DNA of 52,225 nucleotides from contig JBGCEZ010000080.1 of NCBI GenBank assembly GCA_045106735.1, forward strand, positions 1 to 52,225, given 5' to 3'. Made by a program: the position numbers and the translations under genes. This DNA comes from JBGCEZ01 sp045106735 (GTDB taxonomy: Bacteria > Planctomycetota > Phycisphaerae > Phycisphaerales > SM1A02). The stretch's first letter is position 1. Every line of letters begins with the position of its first letter. Under the pieces are notes generated by a model, which was not told the DNA's origin, searched no databases, and saw nothing but the letters and a program-made list of their open reading frames with translations. This document shows, one piece after another, positions 16,223-23,430 of the stretch.

Positions 16223-16617
16223 TGAGCAGCATCGACCCATCCACGGCCGGGGCCGGGGCCGCGGGTTCGCCGCCAGGACCTGATGCCCCACCCGCCCGGC
16301 GCCCACGCGGATGCCGCCGGGCCAGCGAACTGGCGTCCGACCGGCTCGACCGCCGACTCACCCCCAGCGAGCGGCTTTCGCTGCGCGTCCACCTGTTCAT
16401 CTGCCGGTACTGCCGACGGTTCGACAAGCACCTCAACCGCCTGCGACGCCTGGCCCGGCAGGCGGGCGATGTGCAACACGCGCCGGTGCTGCACCGTGGG
16501 CAGCGTGGTCATCTTCGGTTGGACGAGGGCACAAAGCAGCGCATCCGGCAGGCCATCGCCGATCACCAGCGGAACAACGGCAGCGCGGACGATCCGCCGG
16601 GCGGGTCCGACGGTTGA
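16222..16617 (+). CDS. Small zinc-finger anti-sigma-like protein
   Basis: A 131-aa protein with a Pro/Ala-rich N-terminus and a zf-HC2-like anti-sigma motif: CRRASELASDRLDRRL, then VHLFICRYC with the H-x3-C-x2-C cluster near residues 56-63. There is no membrane segment, so it would be a soluble anti-sigma factor or a zinc or redox sensor. The start overlaps the sigma factor stop by one base (TGATGA), a usual sign of a sigma/anti-sigma pair. The His/Arg-rich C-terminal half is of unknown function. Confidence 0.78.
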   Translation: MSSIDPSTAGAGAAGSPPGPDAPPARRPRGCRRASELASDRLDRRLTPSERLSLRVHLFICRYCRRFDKHLNRLRRLARQAGDVQHAPVLHRGQRGHLRLDEGTKQRIRQAIADHQRNNGSADDPPGGSDG

Positions 16618-16691
16618 CCGACCACCGTCGCTCGAGGTGAAGCGTCGACGGCTCCGGCTCGCACTCGCCGCGCAGCCGGCACGGGGACGGT

Positions 16692-16733
16692 TGACGATTG
16701 ACGGGTGACGGATGACGGATGACGGATGACGCG
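16692..16733. repeat. Six-copy 7-bp tandem repeat
   Basis: Units TGACGAT, TGACGGG, three TGACGGA and TGACGCG in direct tandem. It lies in the convergent gap and is not a multiple of known regulator sites. Confidence 0.8.
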
Positions 16734-16802
16734 CGTCGAGCCACGTACGGCGCGCCACACGCGACCACCCCCCCGAAGCCTCTCGGTCGCGCGAACCCCA
16801 TG

Positions 16803-16845
16803 AAAAAGCCCCCGCCGCCGCCCAACAAGGACGACGAACGGGGGC
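16803..16845 (-). terminator. Terminator of the spondin/PEP-CTERM gene
   Basis: On the minus strand a GCCCCCG / CGGGGGC stem with a loop of about 24 nt is followed at once by TTTTT. It lies about 130 nt past the stop codon at 16977. Confidence 0.65.
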
Positions 16846-16976
16846 ATGGAGGCGCAGGAGTCAAGAGAGCGTTCGACTCCCGTCAGTTGCCCGCGTCGAC
16901 GCTGTTCGCATCAGCGGCGTCGAATCTCACGCGAAGATCCGTCGCCCGCCGTGCACACTGACGCGGGCCAACCGCA

Positions 16977-17771
16977 TCAACCGCGGCGACGCCGGCGACC
17001 GGCGAAGCCAGCCAGGCCGAGCAGCGCCAGCGCTCCCGGAGCGGGAACGGCGGTGATCGTGATGCGGGCGATCGGGTAGCCGGCGAGGGTGAAATCAGCG
17101 CCGGCGAAGTTGGGATCGGCCAGGATGCTGGGCGTGCCCGGGTTGCCGGCCGAGCCCAGGAAGCCCGGATGCAGGCCGACGGTGCCACCTTCGGTGACGC
17201 CGGTGTCGGGAGCGGCCTGACCAAAGAACGCGGTGTTCTCGGGCAGCTCGTCGTTCACCTCGGTGCCGGCGTCGTAGACGTTGGCGCCGGTGATGAAGAA
17301 GTCGCCGCCGGTGAAGTTGCCGTTGGCGTCGAAGATCTCGATGCCGGTGGCGTCACCGTTGCCGACGAAGGCGTCGTTGCTCGGGAGCACCATCGCCGCG
17401 TACGAGAAGAAGCGGCTCGAGGCCGCCGACTCGTCCAGGCTGAAGGTGGTGCTGGCGATCGCGCCGGGGGCGAAGGGGCCGCCAGGGGCGACGATGCCAT
17501 CGCCGCCGCCGAAGCCGCTGGCGTTGAACATGTCCGAGAGCGGGGAAATCGATCCGTCCTCGGCCAGGCGTTCGAGGCCGGCCGAAGCCGCCTCGCCCTG
17601 GTTGAACAGGTCGAAGCCGCCGTCGTGGAACCCGACCCAGAACGGGGTCAGGTTGGTGCCCGCATCGGGCGACAGGTTTTCGATGGTGATCGTGACGTCG
17701 ATGGCCGCGGTCGCGGGCGCAGCGACGACCGCGGCGCCGAGCAGCGCCGCCGGAACGAGGGTGCGGAACAT
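16977..17771 (-). CDS. Spondin-domain protein with PEP-CTERM-type sorting tail
   Basis: A 264-aa exported protein. Signal peptide in residues 1-23 (LVPAALLGAAVVAAPATA). The body carries the spondin_N pattern: TITIENLSP, LTPFWVGFHDG, FDLFNQGEAAS, LERLAEDG, SYAAMVLPSNDAFVGNG and DAGTEVNDE. The C-terminus is VPAPGALALLGLAGFAGRRRRRG: a Pro-rich turn, a hydrophobic helix and an Arg cluster, the planctomycete form of the PEP-CTERM anchor removed by an exosortase-like enzyme. Start ATG 17771 follows GGAGAGA. Bacterial spondin-domain proteins have no settled function; surface adhesion is an inference from the animal family. Confidence 0.85.
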   Translation of the reverse strand: MFRTLVPAALLGAAVVAAPATAAIDVTITIENLSPDAGTNLTPFWVGFHDGGFDLFNQGEAASAGLERLAEDGSISPLSDMFNASGFGGGDGIVAPGGPFAPGAIASTTFSLDESAASSRFFSYAAMVLPSNDAFVGNGDATGIEIFDANGNFTGGDFFITGANVYDAGTEVNDELPENTAFFGQAAPDTGVTEGGTVGLHPGFLGSAGNPGTPSILADPNFAGADFTLAGYPIARITITAVPAPGALALLGLAGFAGRRRRRG

Positions 17772-17897
17772 GGGGTCTCTCCGTTCTTCTCTTCTTCGAA
17801 CGCCGGGCGTGCCGGCGCAGGCGACGGACCGGACCTTCCGGGGCGGCGCCTCGTCACGGAGTCGCCGCGGCGTCGCCCCGATGACGCCCGAATCGGG

Positions 17898-17917
17898 AAA
17901 AAGTCGCTGAAACGACT
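17898..17917 (-). terminator. Weak terminator-like hairpin downstream of glmM
   Basis: The minus strand reads AGTCG, a 6-nt loop, CGACT, then TTTTT overlapping the stem end. The stem is only 5 bp, but the T-run is exceptional in this GC-rich context. It would separate glmM from the spondin gene. Confidence 0.35.
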
Positions 17918-18097
17918 CGAAGGCTGCCCAGGTTGCCCAGGCTGCCAGCCAGGCGAGAGCTCGAGCATCGGCGCGGCGAGCAACGCCCGTGGACGTCGCC
18001 CATCTCCGCCTGACCGCGGGACCTCGGCCGGGCCAGGTCGAAGGCCCGAGCCGTACCCACGGTTTGAATGACGATGCGGGACGCCGAAGCCGGATGC

Positions 18098-18188
18098 CAG
18101 GGCTGGTCGGCAGGGCTGGTCGGCAGGGCCGGTCGGCAGGGCTGGTCGGCAGGGCCAGTCGGCAGGGCCAGTCGGCAGGGCCAGCGGG
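18098..18188. repeat. Seven-copy 13-bp tandem repeat
   Basis: Units of CAGGGCTGGTCGG with variants GGGCCGG and GGGCCAG. Seven copies in 91 bases, about 90 nt from the glmM stop. One or two substitutions per unit point to past slippage plus drift. Confidence 0.85.
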
Positions 18189-18279
18189 ATCCCGCCGCAC
18201 GAACCCATGCGGTCGCCGCGGTCACCCCGCTCCGGACACGTCGGCAGCTGCCGTCCACGTCCGTCCAATTCCGGCCGCG

Positions 18280-19722
18280 TCAGTTCCCGGGCAGCAGGGT
18301 CCGGACGGTGTCGATCAAGTCCCGGGCCCCGGCGACATCCGGCGCCTCGGCGATGATCCGGAGGATCGGTTCGGTATTGCTGGGGCGCACGTGGACCCAC
18401 ATCCCGTCGCGGTCGACGCGAACGCCGTCAACATCCTGCACGGTGCCGTCGGACCAGAGTGTTCGCACGCCATCGAGAATCCCGGGAATCGCATCCCGGC
18501 CCCCCACCGCGGCCAAATCCAGCTTGTCTTTCTCGATCGCGTACGCCGGAGCGTCGCCAACCATCTCGCTGACCGACATGCCCCCGGCCACCGCGTCAAG
18601 GACCAGCGCCATCGCCGAGAGCGAATCCCGCACCCAACCCACCGCCGGCACGATGACGCCGCCGTTGCCCTCGCCGCCGACCAACGGCGTGCCGGCCCCT
18701 GCCGCCTCCGCCGCGATCATGGCCCCGGCCACGTGGGCCTCGCCCACCGCGGTGCGAATGACCGACGGGAACCCGCCGCGGGCGGCCAGGTCATCGATCA
18801 TGCGGCTGGTGGAGAGGTTCGCGGCCATCACCGGCGTGGCGTCGGCCCCAAATCGCTCAAGCATTCGGCGGGCGGCGAGCACGAGCGTGTACTCCTCGCC
18901 GATGTAGCTGCCGTGCTCGTCGACCAAGGCGAGGCGATCGGCGTCCGGATCCTGGGCGAAGCCGACGACGGCCTGCTCCGCCGGAACGCGGGCGCTGAGC
19001 TCGGTGAGGTTCTCGCGGGTTGGTTCAGGCACGTGCGGGAAGCGTCCGGTCGGCTCGGCGTACAGGTGGACGATGTCGCAGCCGAGGGCATCGAGCAGCA
19101 TCCGGCCGGCCGGACCGCCGGCGCCGTGCACCGAGTCGAGCACGACCCGCAGGCCGGCCGCGCGGATCCGGTCGACGTCGACGAGCCGGAGCACGCGATC
19201 CACGTGCACCAGATGCCCGGTGTCATTCTGCGTGGCTGACGGCACGTCTTCGGGACCGGCCCAGTCGATCCGGCCGGTTCGGAAGCGGTCGATGAGATCG
19301 GCCGCCTGCTCGGGCGCCGGGGCGACGCCACGGGCGTCCAGGCACTTGATGCCGTTCCACTCGATCGGATTGTGCGAGGCGGTGATCACCATGCCGGCGT
19401 CGGCCTTGAGTTCCCCGACCATGATGCCCGCGGTGGGCGTGGCCACGACGCCCAGGTCGACGACCGCGCAGCCGGCGCCGGACAGGCCGGCGGTGGCTGC
19501 GGCCGCAAACATCGCCCCGGATGGCCGGCTGTCGCGGCCGAGCACCACGGCCGGCGGACCGCCGACGACCCCGCGGCCCTCGGCCACGCCGGCAGCAACG
19601 ATCGAACCCCAGGCCGCGGCGTACTCCGCCACCATGCCGGGGGTCAGGCTCCGGCCGACCAGACCGCGAGCGCCAGAAACCGAGAGCATCAGGGGAGCGG
19701 ACGGATCGGGGGGCGTGGCCAC
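18280..19722 (-). CDS. glmM: Phosphoglucosamine mutase (GlmM-type phosphohexomutase)
   Basis: A 480-aa alpha-D-phosphohexomutase, most likely converting glucosamine 6-phosphate to glucosamine 1-phosphate on the way to UDP-GlcNAc. The phosphoserine loop TASHNP has Ser116. The metal loop DPDADR is at 258-263, the sugar loop GEGNGG at 350-355 and the phosphate-binding RPSNTEP at 447-453. Sugar specificity is inferred from the GEGNGG loop and overall form; a phosphomannomutase role is not excluded. The start is taken as GTG 19722 with GAGGA upstream. ATG 19689 is an alternative, but it lacks a Shine-Dalgarno and would begin right at the conserved SGARGLVG. Confidence 0.85.
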   Translation of the reverse strand: MATPPDPSAPLMLSVSGARGLVGRSLTPGMVAEYAAAWGSIVAAGVAEGRGVVGGPPAVVLGRDSRPSGAMFAAAATAGLSGAGCAVVDLGVVATPTAGIMVGELKADAGMVITASHNPIEWNGIKCLDARGVAPAPEQAADLIDRFRTGRIDWAGPEDVPSATQNDTGHLVHVDRVLRLVDVDRIRAAGLRVVLDSVHGAGGPAGRMLLDALGCDIVHLYAEPTGRFPHVPEPTRENLTELSARVPAEQAVVGFAQDPDADRLALVDEHGSYIGEEYTLVLAARRMLERFGADATPVMAANLSTSRMIDDLAARGGFPSVIRTAVGEAHVAGAMIAAEAAGAGTPLVGGEGNGGVIVPAVGWVRDSLSAMALVLDAVAGGMSVSEMVGDAPAYAIEKDKLDLAAVGGRDAIPGILDGVRTLWSDGTVQDVDGVRVDRDGMWVHVRPSNTEPILRIIAEAPDVAGARDLIDTVRTLLPGN

Positions 19723-19916
19723 AGGCGGGTCCTCGGACGAAGGCAGGCGAGACGGGTGGAAACGGGCGGCGGGCGGTGAGCGGCGGGCGGCGGGCGGCGG
19801 GCGACCAGGCAGAACGCCACAACTGGGCGGGGCGAACGGCACGGAACCACTGCATCGGCCGATTGTTCGGTTTCGGTGCAGACGTGGCCGCGGGCCAGGA
19901 TCGAGCGGCCGGCGAG

Positions 19917-19922
19917 TACGAT
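19917..19922 (+). promoter_or_regulatory. Candidate -10 box of the PTPS gene
   Basis: TACGAT lies 8 nt before ATG 19931 and no Shine-Dalgarno is present, which fits a leaderless or near-leaderless transcript. No matching -35 box was found. Confidence 0.4.
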
Positions 19923-19930
19923 AGCGACCG

Positions 19931-20341
19931 ATGTACGAACTCTCCGTCAAACGTACCTTTTGCGCCGCCCACGCGATCGTGATCGCCGGGCAACGCGAAC
20001 CCGTCCACGGTCACAACTGGCACGCCACGCTGACGGTGGCCGGGCCCACGCTGGATGCCGAAGGTCTGCTGTGCGATTTCCACGCCGTCGAACGTGCGCT
20101 CGACGCGGTCATCGCCCCATTCGTGAACGCGGACCTCAATACGACGCCACCGTTCGACGCGGTGAACCCGACGGCCGAGCATGTCGCCCACCACATCGCG
20201 ATCGCCACCGCCGCCGCCCTCGTCGACGTGTTTCGTCCTGACCCCGGCGCCCCGCCTCGGGCCCGGGTCATCGCCGTCGCGGTCACCGAAGCCGAAGGTT
20301 GCACCGCGACGTATCGCCCTCCCGCGGAATCAGACTCGTGA
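19931..20341 (+). CDS. 6-pyruvoyl/6-carboxy-tetrahydropterin synthase family protein (Cys replaced, ExxHGH)
   Basis: A 136-aa T-fold protein of the PTPS/QueD family. The zinc ligands are His14 (FCAAH) and His26/His28 (HGHNW). CDFH, DLNTTPPF and NPTAEHVA follow in family order. In QueD the catalytic Cys lies four residues before the first His of HGH; here that residue is Arg22, and Glu23 gives the pattern ExxHGH. That resembles PTPS-III proteins, which can replace dihydroneopterin aldolase in folate synthesis. So queuosine and folate roles are both open, and I leave the symbol blank. Its stop overlaps the ppk1 start as GTGA. Confidence 0.87.
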   Translation: MYELSVKRTFCAAHAIVIAGQREPVHGHNWHATLTVAGPTLDAEGLLCDFHAVERALDAVIAPFVNADLNTTPPFDAVNPTAEHVAHHIAIATAAALVDVFRPDPGAPPRARVIAVAVTEAEGCTATYRPPAESDS

Positions 20342-22491
20342 GCGACACCCCAGCGCCGGACCACCCCGCTGACATCCCCGCAGGTATGCCCGCAGATATC
20401 CAGGACATCAGGCCGCCCGAGGGCGAGTCGGAATTCCTCAACCGCGACATGCAGTGGCTGGAATTCAACGAGCGCGTCCTGCATCAGGCGGCCGATGACC
20501 GGCTGCCGCTGTTGGAGCGGGTCCGCTTCCTGGCGATCTTCGCGAGCAATCTTGACGAGTTTTTCATGAAACGCGTCGGCGGCTTGCGGCACCAGATTGA
20601 AGCGGGCGTCGACTTTGTTGCGTACGAAGGCATCAGTCCACGCAGCATGTTGCAAGCGATCCGCGAACGTGTGGTGCCGCTTGTCGACCAAGCTTCTCAC
20701 ACATTCCGCGACCGTGTCCAGCCTGCCCTCCGCGCGGTCGGCGTCGAGCTGTGCGACTACGACGAACTGGACAACGTCGAACGCGGCTTGGTGGACGAGT
20801 GGTACAAGCACAACGTCTTCCCGCTGCTCACTCCGCTGGCCGTGGATCCCGGGCACCGCTTCCCGTTCATCTCGAACCTCAGCGTGTCCCTTGGCATCAT
20901 GCTGCGCCGGCCGGAAGAAGAAGAACCGGTTTTCGCGCGGGTCAAGGTGCCCGAAGTCGTTGAGCAATTCAAGCGAGTCGGCGAAGGCCACCGGTACGTC
21001 AAACTCGTCGACGTGATCATTCATAACTTGGACGACCTCTTTCCGGGCATGGAGATTCTGGAAGTCATGCCCTTCCGCGTCACCCGCAACGCGGACATCG
21101 ACGATGACGACGACGACGCGGAAGACCTTCTCGATCAGATCCAACAGCAGCTGCGCGATCGCCGCTTTGCCCCGGTGGTTCGCTTGCAACTTCGACGCGG
21201 CGCGAGTGCCCGCATCCTTCGCTTTCTGTGCGAGGAACTCGAACTTGACCAGCAAGACATCTACGAAACGTATGGCCTGATCAACTACCGGGCGCTCGAA
21301 GAAGTCGCGAACCTGCCCCTGGCCGAGCATCACTTCGAATCGTGGACGCCGGTCACGCCACCCCGCTTGCGCGAAGACGACCAGGACATCTTTTCGACCA
21401 TTCGCAACGGCGACTTGCTCGTCCACCACCCGTACGAAAGCTTTGACAGCAGCGTCGAACGATTCGTCGAAGATGCCGCCGACGATCCGAACGTGCTTGG
21501 CATGAAACAAGCGCTGTACCGCACCAGTGGCGACAGTCCGTTCGTGCACTCATTGATCAGCGCCGCCGAGTCGGGCAAGCAGGTCGCCGTCTTGGTCGAG
21601 CTCCGCGCCCGATTCGACGAAGCACGGAACATCCACTGGGCTCGCAAGCTGGAAGACGCCGGCGTCCACGTGGCGTACGGCGTCGTCGGCCTCAAGACGC
21701 ACACCAAGATTTCATTGGTGGTTCGCCGCGAACACGATGGACTGCGCTGCTACGCCCACCTCGGCACCGGCAACTACCACTCCAAGACAGCCCGGCTCTA
21801 CGAAGATGTCGGCCTGCTCACCAGCGACCCCGATCTGGTGGCCGACGTCGTGGAACTCTTCAATTCGATCACCGGCCGGTCGATGGAGTCGGACTACCGC
21901 AAGCTCCTGGTTGCCCCAACGCACATGAAGCGCCGGTTCCTCGAGTTCATCGACCGAGAGATTCGCATCCAGCGAGACGGCGGCTCAGGCCGCATCGTGG
22001 CCAAGATGAACCAGCTGCAGGACCGCGAGATCATCCGGCGGCTGTACACGGCCAGTCAAGCCGGCGTGGAGATCGACCTGATCGTCCGAGGGTTCTGCAC
22101 GCTGCGCCCCGGCGTTCCCGGCATGAGCGAGCGGATCCGCGTCACGTCCGTGCTCGGCCGATTCCTGGAGCACAGCCGGATCTTTTACTTTGGCGGCGGA
22201 GCAACTGATCCGTTGGACGGCGAGTTCTGGATTGGCTCGGCGGATTGGATGTACCGCAATCTCCACAACCGGGTGGAAGCGATCTGCCCGGTGGAACTGC
22301 GGCACCATCGTGAACGGCTCTGGGAAATCTTGAGCATCGAACTCGAAGACCAACGGCAAGCCTGGGAGATGCAACCGGACGGCACGTACGTCCAGCGCAT
22401 GCCCGACCAGTCGCTGCCGGCCGACGACCCACGGGTCATCGGATCGCACGCCCGGCTGATGCAGCTCGCTCGCGCACGTTCGCTCGGTTAG
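20338..22491 (+). CDS. ppk1: Polyphosphate kinase 1
   Basis: A 717-aa enzyme that makes polyphosphate from ATP reversibly through a phosphohistidine. The phospho-accepting His is His455 in KTHTK. CYAHLGTGNYHSKTA (471-485) and RFLEHSRIF near 630 (the second His) are conserved. The N-terminal NRDMQWLEFNERVLHQA and NLDEFFMKRVGGL are standard PPK1. There is an acidic insertion DIDDDDDDAED at about 253-263. The start is GTG 20338, overlapping the preceding stop by 4 nt, which implies translational coupling. About 33 Pro/Asp-rich residues precede the conserved domain. Confidence 0.96.
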   Translation: MSDTPAPDHPADIPAGMPADIQDIRPPEGESEFLNRDMQWLEFNERVLHQAADDRLPLLERVRFLAIFASNLDEFFMKRVGGLRHQIEAGVDFVAYEGISPRSMLQAIRERVVPLVDQASHTFRDRVQPALRAVGVELCDYDELDNVERGLVDEWYKHNVFPLLTPLAVDPGHRFPFISNLSVSLGIMLRRPEEEEPVFARVKVPEVVEQFKRVGEGHRYVKLVDVIIHNLDDLFPGMEILEVMPFRVTRNADIDDDDDDAEDLLDQIQQQLRDRRFAPVVRLQLRRGASARILRFLCEELELDQQDIYETYGLINYRALEEVANLPLAEHHFESWTPVTPPRLREDDQDIFSTIRNGDLLVHHPYESFDSSVERFVEDAADDPNVLGMKQALYRTSGDSPFVHSLISAAESGKQVAVLVELRARFDEARNIHWARKLEDAGVHVAYGVVGLKTHTKISLVVRREHDGLRCYAHLGTGNYHSKTARLYEDVGLLTSDPDLVADVVELFNSITGRSMESDYRKLLVAPTHMKRRFLEFIDREIRIQRDGGSGRIVAKMNQLQDREIIRRLYTASQAGVEIDLIVRGFCTLRPGVPGMSERIRVTSVLGRFLEHSRIFYFGGGATDPLDGEFWIGSADWMYRNLHNRVEAICPVELRHHRERLWEILSIELEDQRQAWEMQPDGTYVQRMPDQSLPADDPRVIGSHARLMQLARARSLG

Positions 22492-22821
22492 CCGTGCGTT
22501 GAAGAATCCCGTCTCGTCCTGAGTGCGATGTTTCCGTCCCCCGCGTGGAGCTGCATCGAAGGCTTATCCACTCGATACGCAGAGCATCGGCGACAAAGCA
22601 ACGGGCGGAATATTCATGCTCAAGCCGGGAGAGGGTTTTCAACGGGCGGCCAGGCCGTGTCCGGTGGTGGCGCGGGCGACGGAACGCCGATCGCACTGAC
22701 CGCAGACCATGTCCCGCGCACGAGCGCGGGCCGCGGCTGCCCCCTCGGCATCCGCGACCCGCGCGCTCATTCCCACGTTCTCATCCGCCGGCGTTGCTCC
22801 ACCGGCGAATGCGCGCCCCAC
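22492..22821. other. Convergent gap between ppk1 and the pilW-like gene
   Basis: 330 bases with no gene that I can support. A frame starting GTG at 22821 on the minus strand gives only a low-complexity Ala/Arg peptide. The only structure seen is the imperfect inverted repeat at 22722-22768. Confidence 0.55.
22722..22768. terminator. GC-rich imperfect inverted repeat between convergent genes
   Basis: GAGCGCGGGCCGCGG pairs with CCGCGACCCGCGCGCTC across a 15-nt loop, with one 2-base bulge. There is no T-run on either side, so at best it is a pause or Rho-type site. Confidence 0.3.
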
Positions 22822-23430
22822 TCAATCCCGGTCGTACGCCGATGTGCGCGGCATGGCCGAAGCCACGAGCCGGATCACCTCGGCGAAGTCGCCGTCGAGG
22901 GTGACGTCCATGTTGTCGTCCGGCCGAATCGCCAGATCGATCGTGACGCGGTAGAGATCCTGGCCACGCTCGTAGTCGAGCAGGAACGGCGGAACCGGAT
23001 CGCCCGAATCGGGATCGAGTTGCTCCAACACGCCTTCCATCAGGATGTTCTCCTGTCCTCCGGCAATGTAATAGAGCGCTTCTTCATCGGACCGCCATTC
23101 GATCCGAACGGTATCCCCGCCGGCATCGGTGATTTCCAGGAAGTTGCTCTCGATCTGGGTGATCAAGGGCGTGGCCGGCCGCGGCTCGAAATCGGTGCCG
23201 GAACGAATCATCGTCTGAAGACGATGCATGGTCAGGCGGCCAATCGTCTGCGTCGACGCACTCTCTGTGGTGCGCTGATAAGCATTGAATGATGCGTCCA
23301 TCGCCACCATTGTTGCGGTGAGCAAGATCGACGAGATGCTCAACGCCATCAGCAATTCGACCAGGTTGAATCCGCGGCGAGCGCGGCGCGATGCCGCTCC
23401 CCCACGCCGGTGCAAGCGAACGTTGTACAT
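22822..23430 (-). CDS. PilW-like minor pilin (type IV pseudopilin)
   Basis: A 202-aa prepilin. A basic leader ends in RRG, followed by FNLVELLMALSISSILLTATMVA, the prepilin peptidase site (G|F, Glu at +5) and hydrophobic helix, at about residues 20-43. The C-terminal part (about 150 residues) is soluble and has no recognisable fold motif. ATG 23430 shares one base with the stop of the upstream gene (TGATG) and has GGAGG in front, so translation is coupled. The last gene of the pilus cluster. PilW is the nearest label, by position and leader type. Confidence 0.8.
   Translation of the reverse strand: MYNVRLHRRGGAASRRARRGFNLVELLMALSISSILLTATMVAMDASFNAYQRTTESASTQTIGRLTMHRLQTMIRSGTDFEPRPATPLITQIESNFLEITDAGGDTVRIEWRSDEEALYYIAGGQENILMEGVLEQLDPDSGDPVPPFLLDYERGQDLYRVTIDLAIRPDDNMDVTLDGDFAEVIRLVASAMPRTSAYDRD

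Larger units (their letters stand above)
16618..16976. other. Gap between anti-sigma and spondin genes (convergent)
   Basis: About 360 bases between two convergent genes. It contains the TGACGGA heptamer array at 16692-16733 and a minus-strand terminator at 16803-16845. The rest shows no gene that I can support. Confidence 0.6.
17772..18279. other. Gap between glmM and the spondin gene
   Basis: 508 bases between two minus-strand genes. It holds a 13-bp array (18098-18188), a weak terminator-like hairpin with T5 (17898-17917) and the promoter region of the spondin gene. Open frames here are GC-driven and show no family pattern. Confidence 0.6.

Noticed and set aside
18098..18188. CRISPR array at the 13-bp repeats
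   Set aside because: Units are contiguous with no spacers and differ from CRISPR repeat length.
22639..22821. Frame with GTG start directly after the pilW-like stop
   Set aside because: Only 60 low-complexity residues, no family or membrane pattern, and no continuing conservation evidence.
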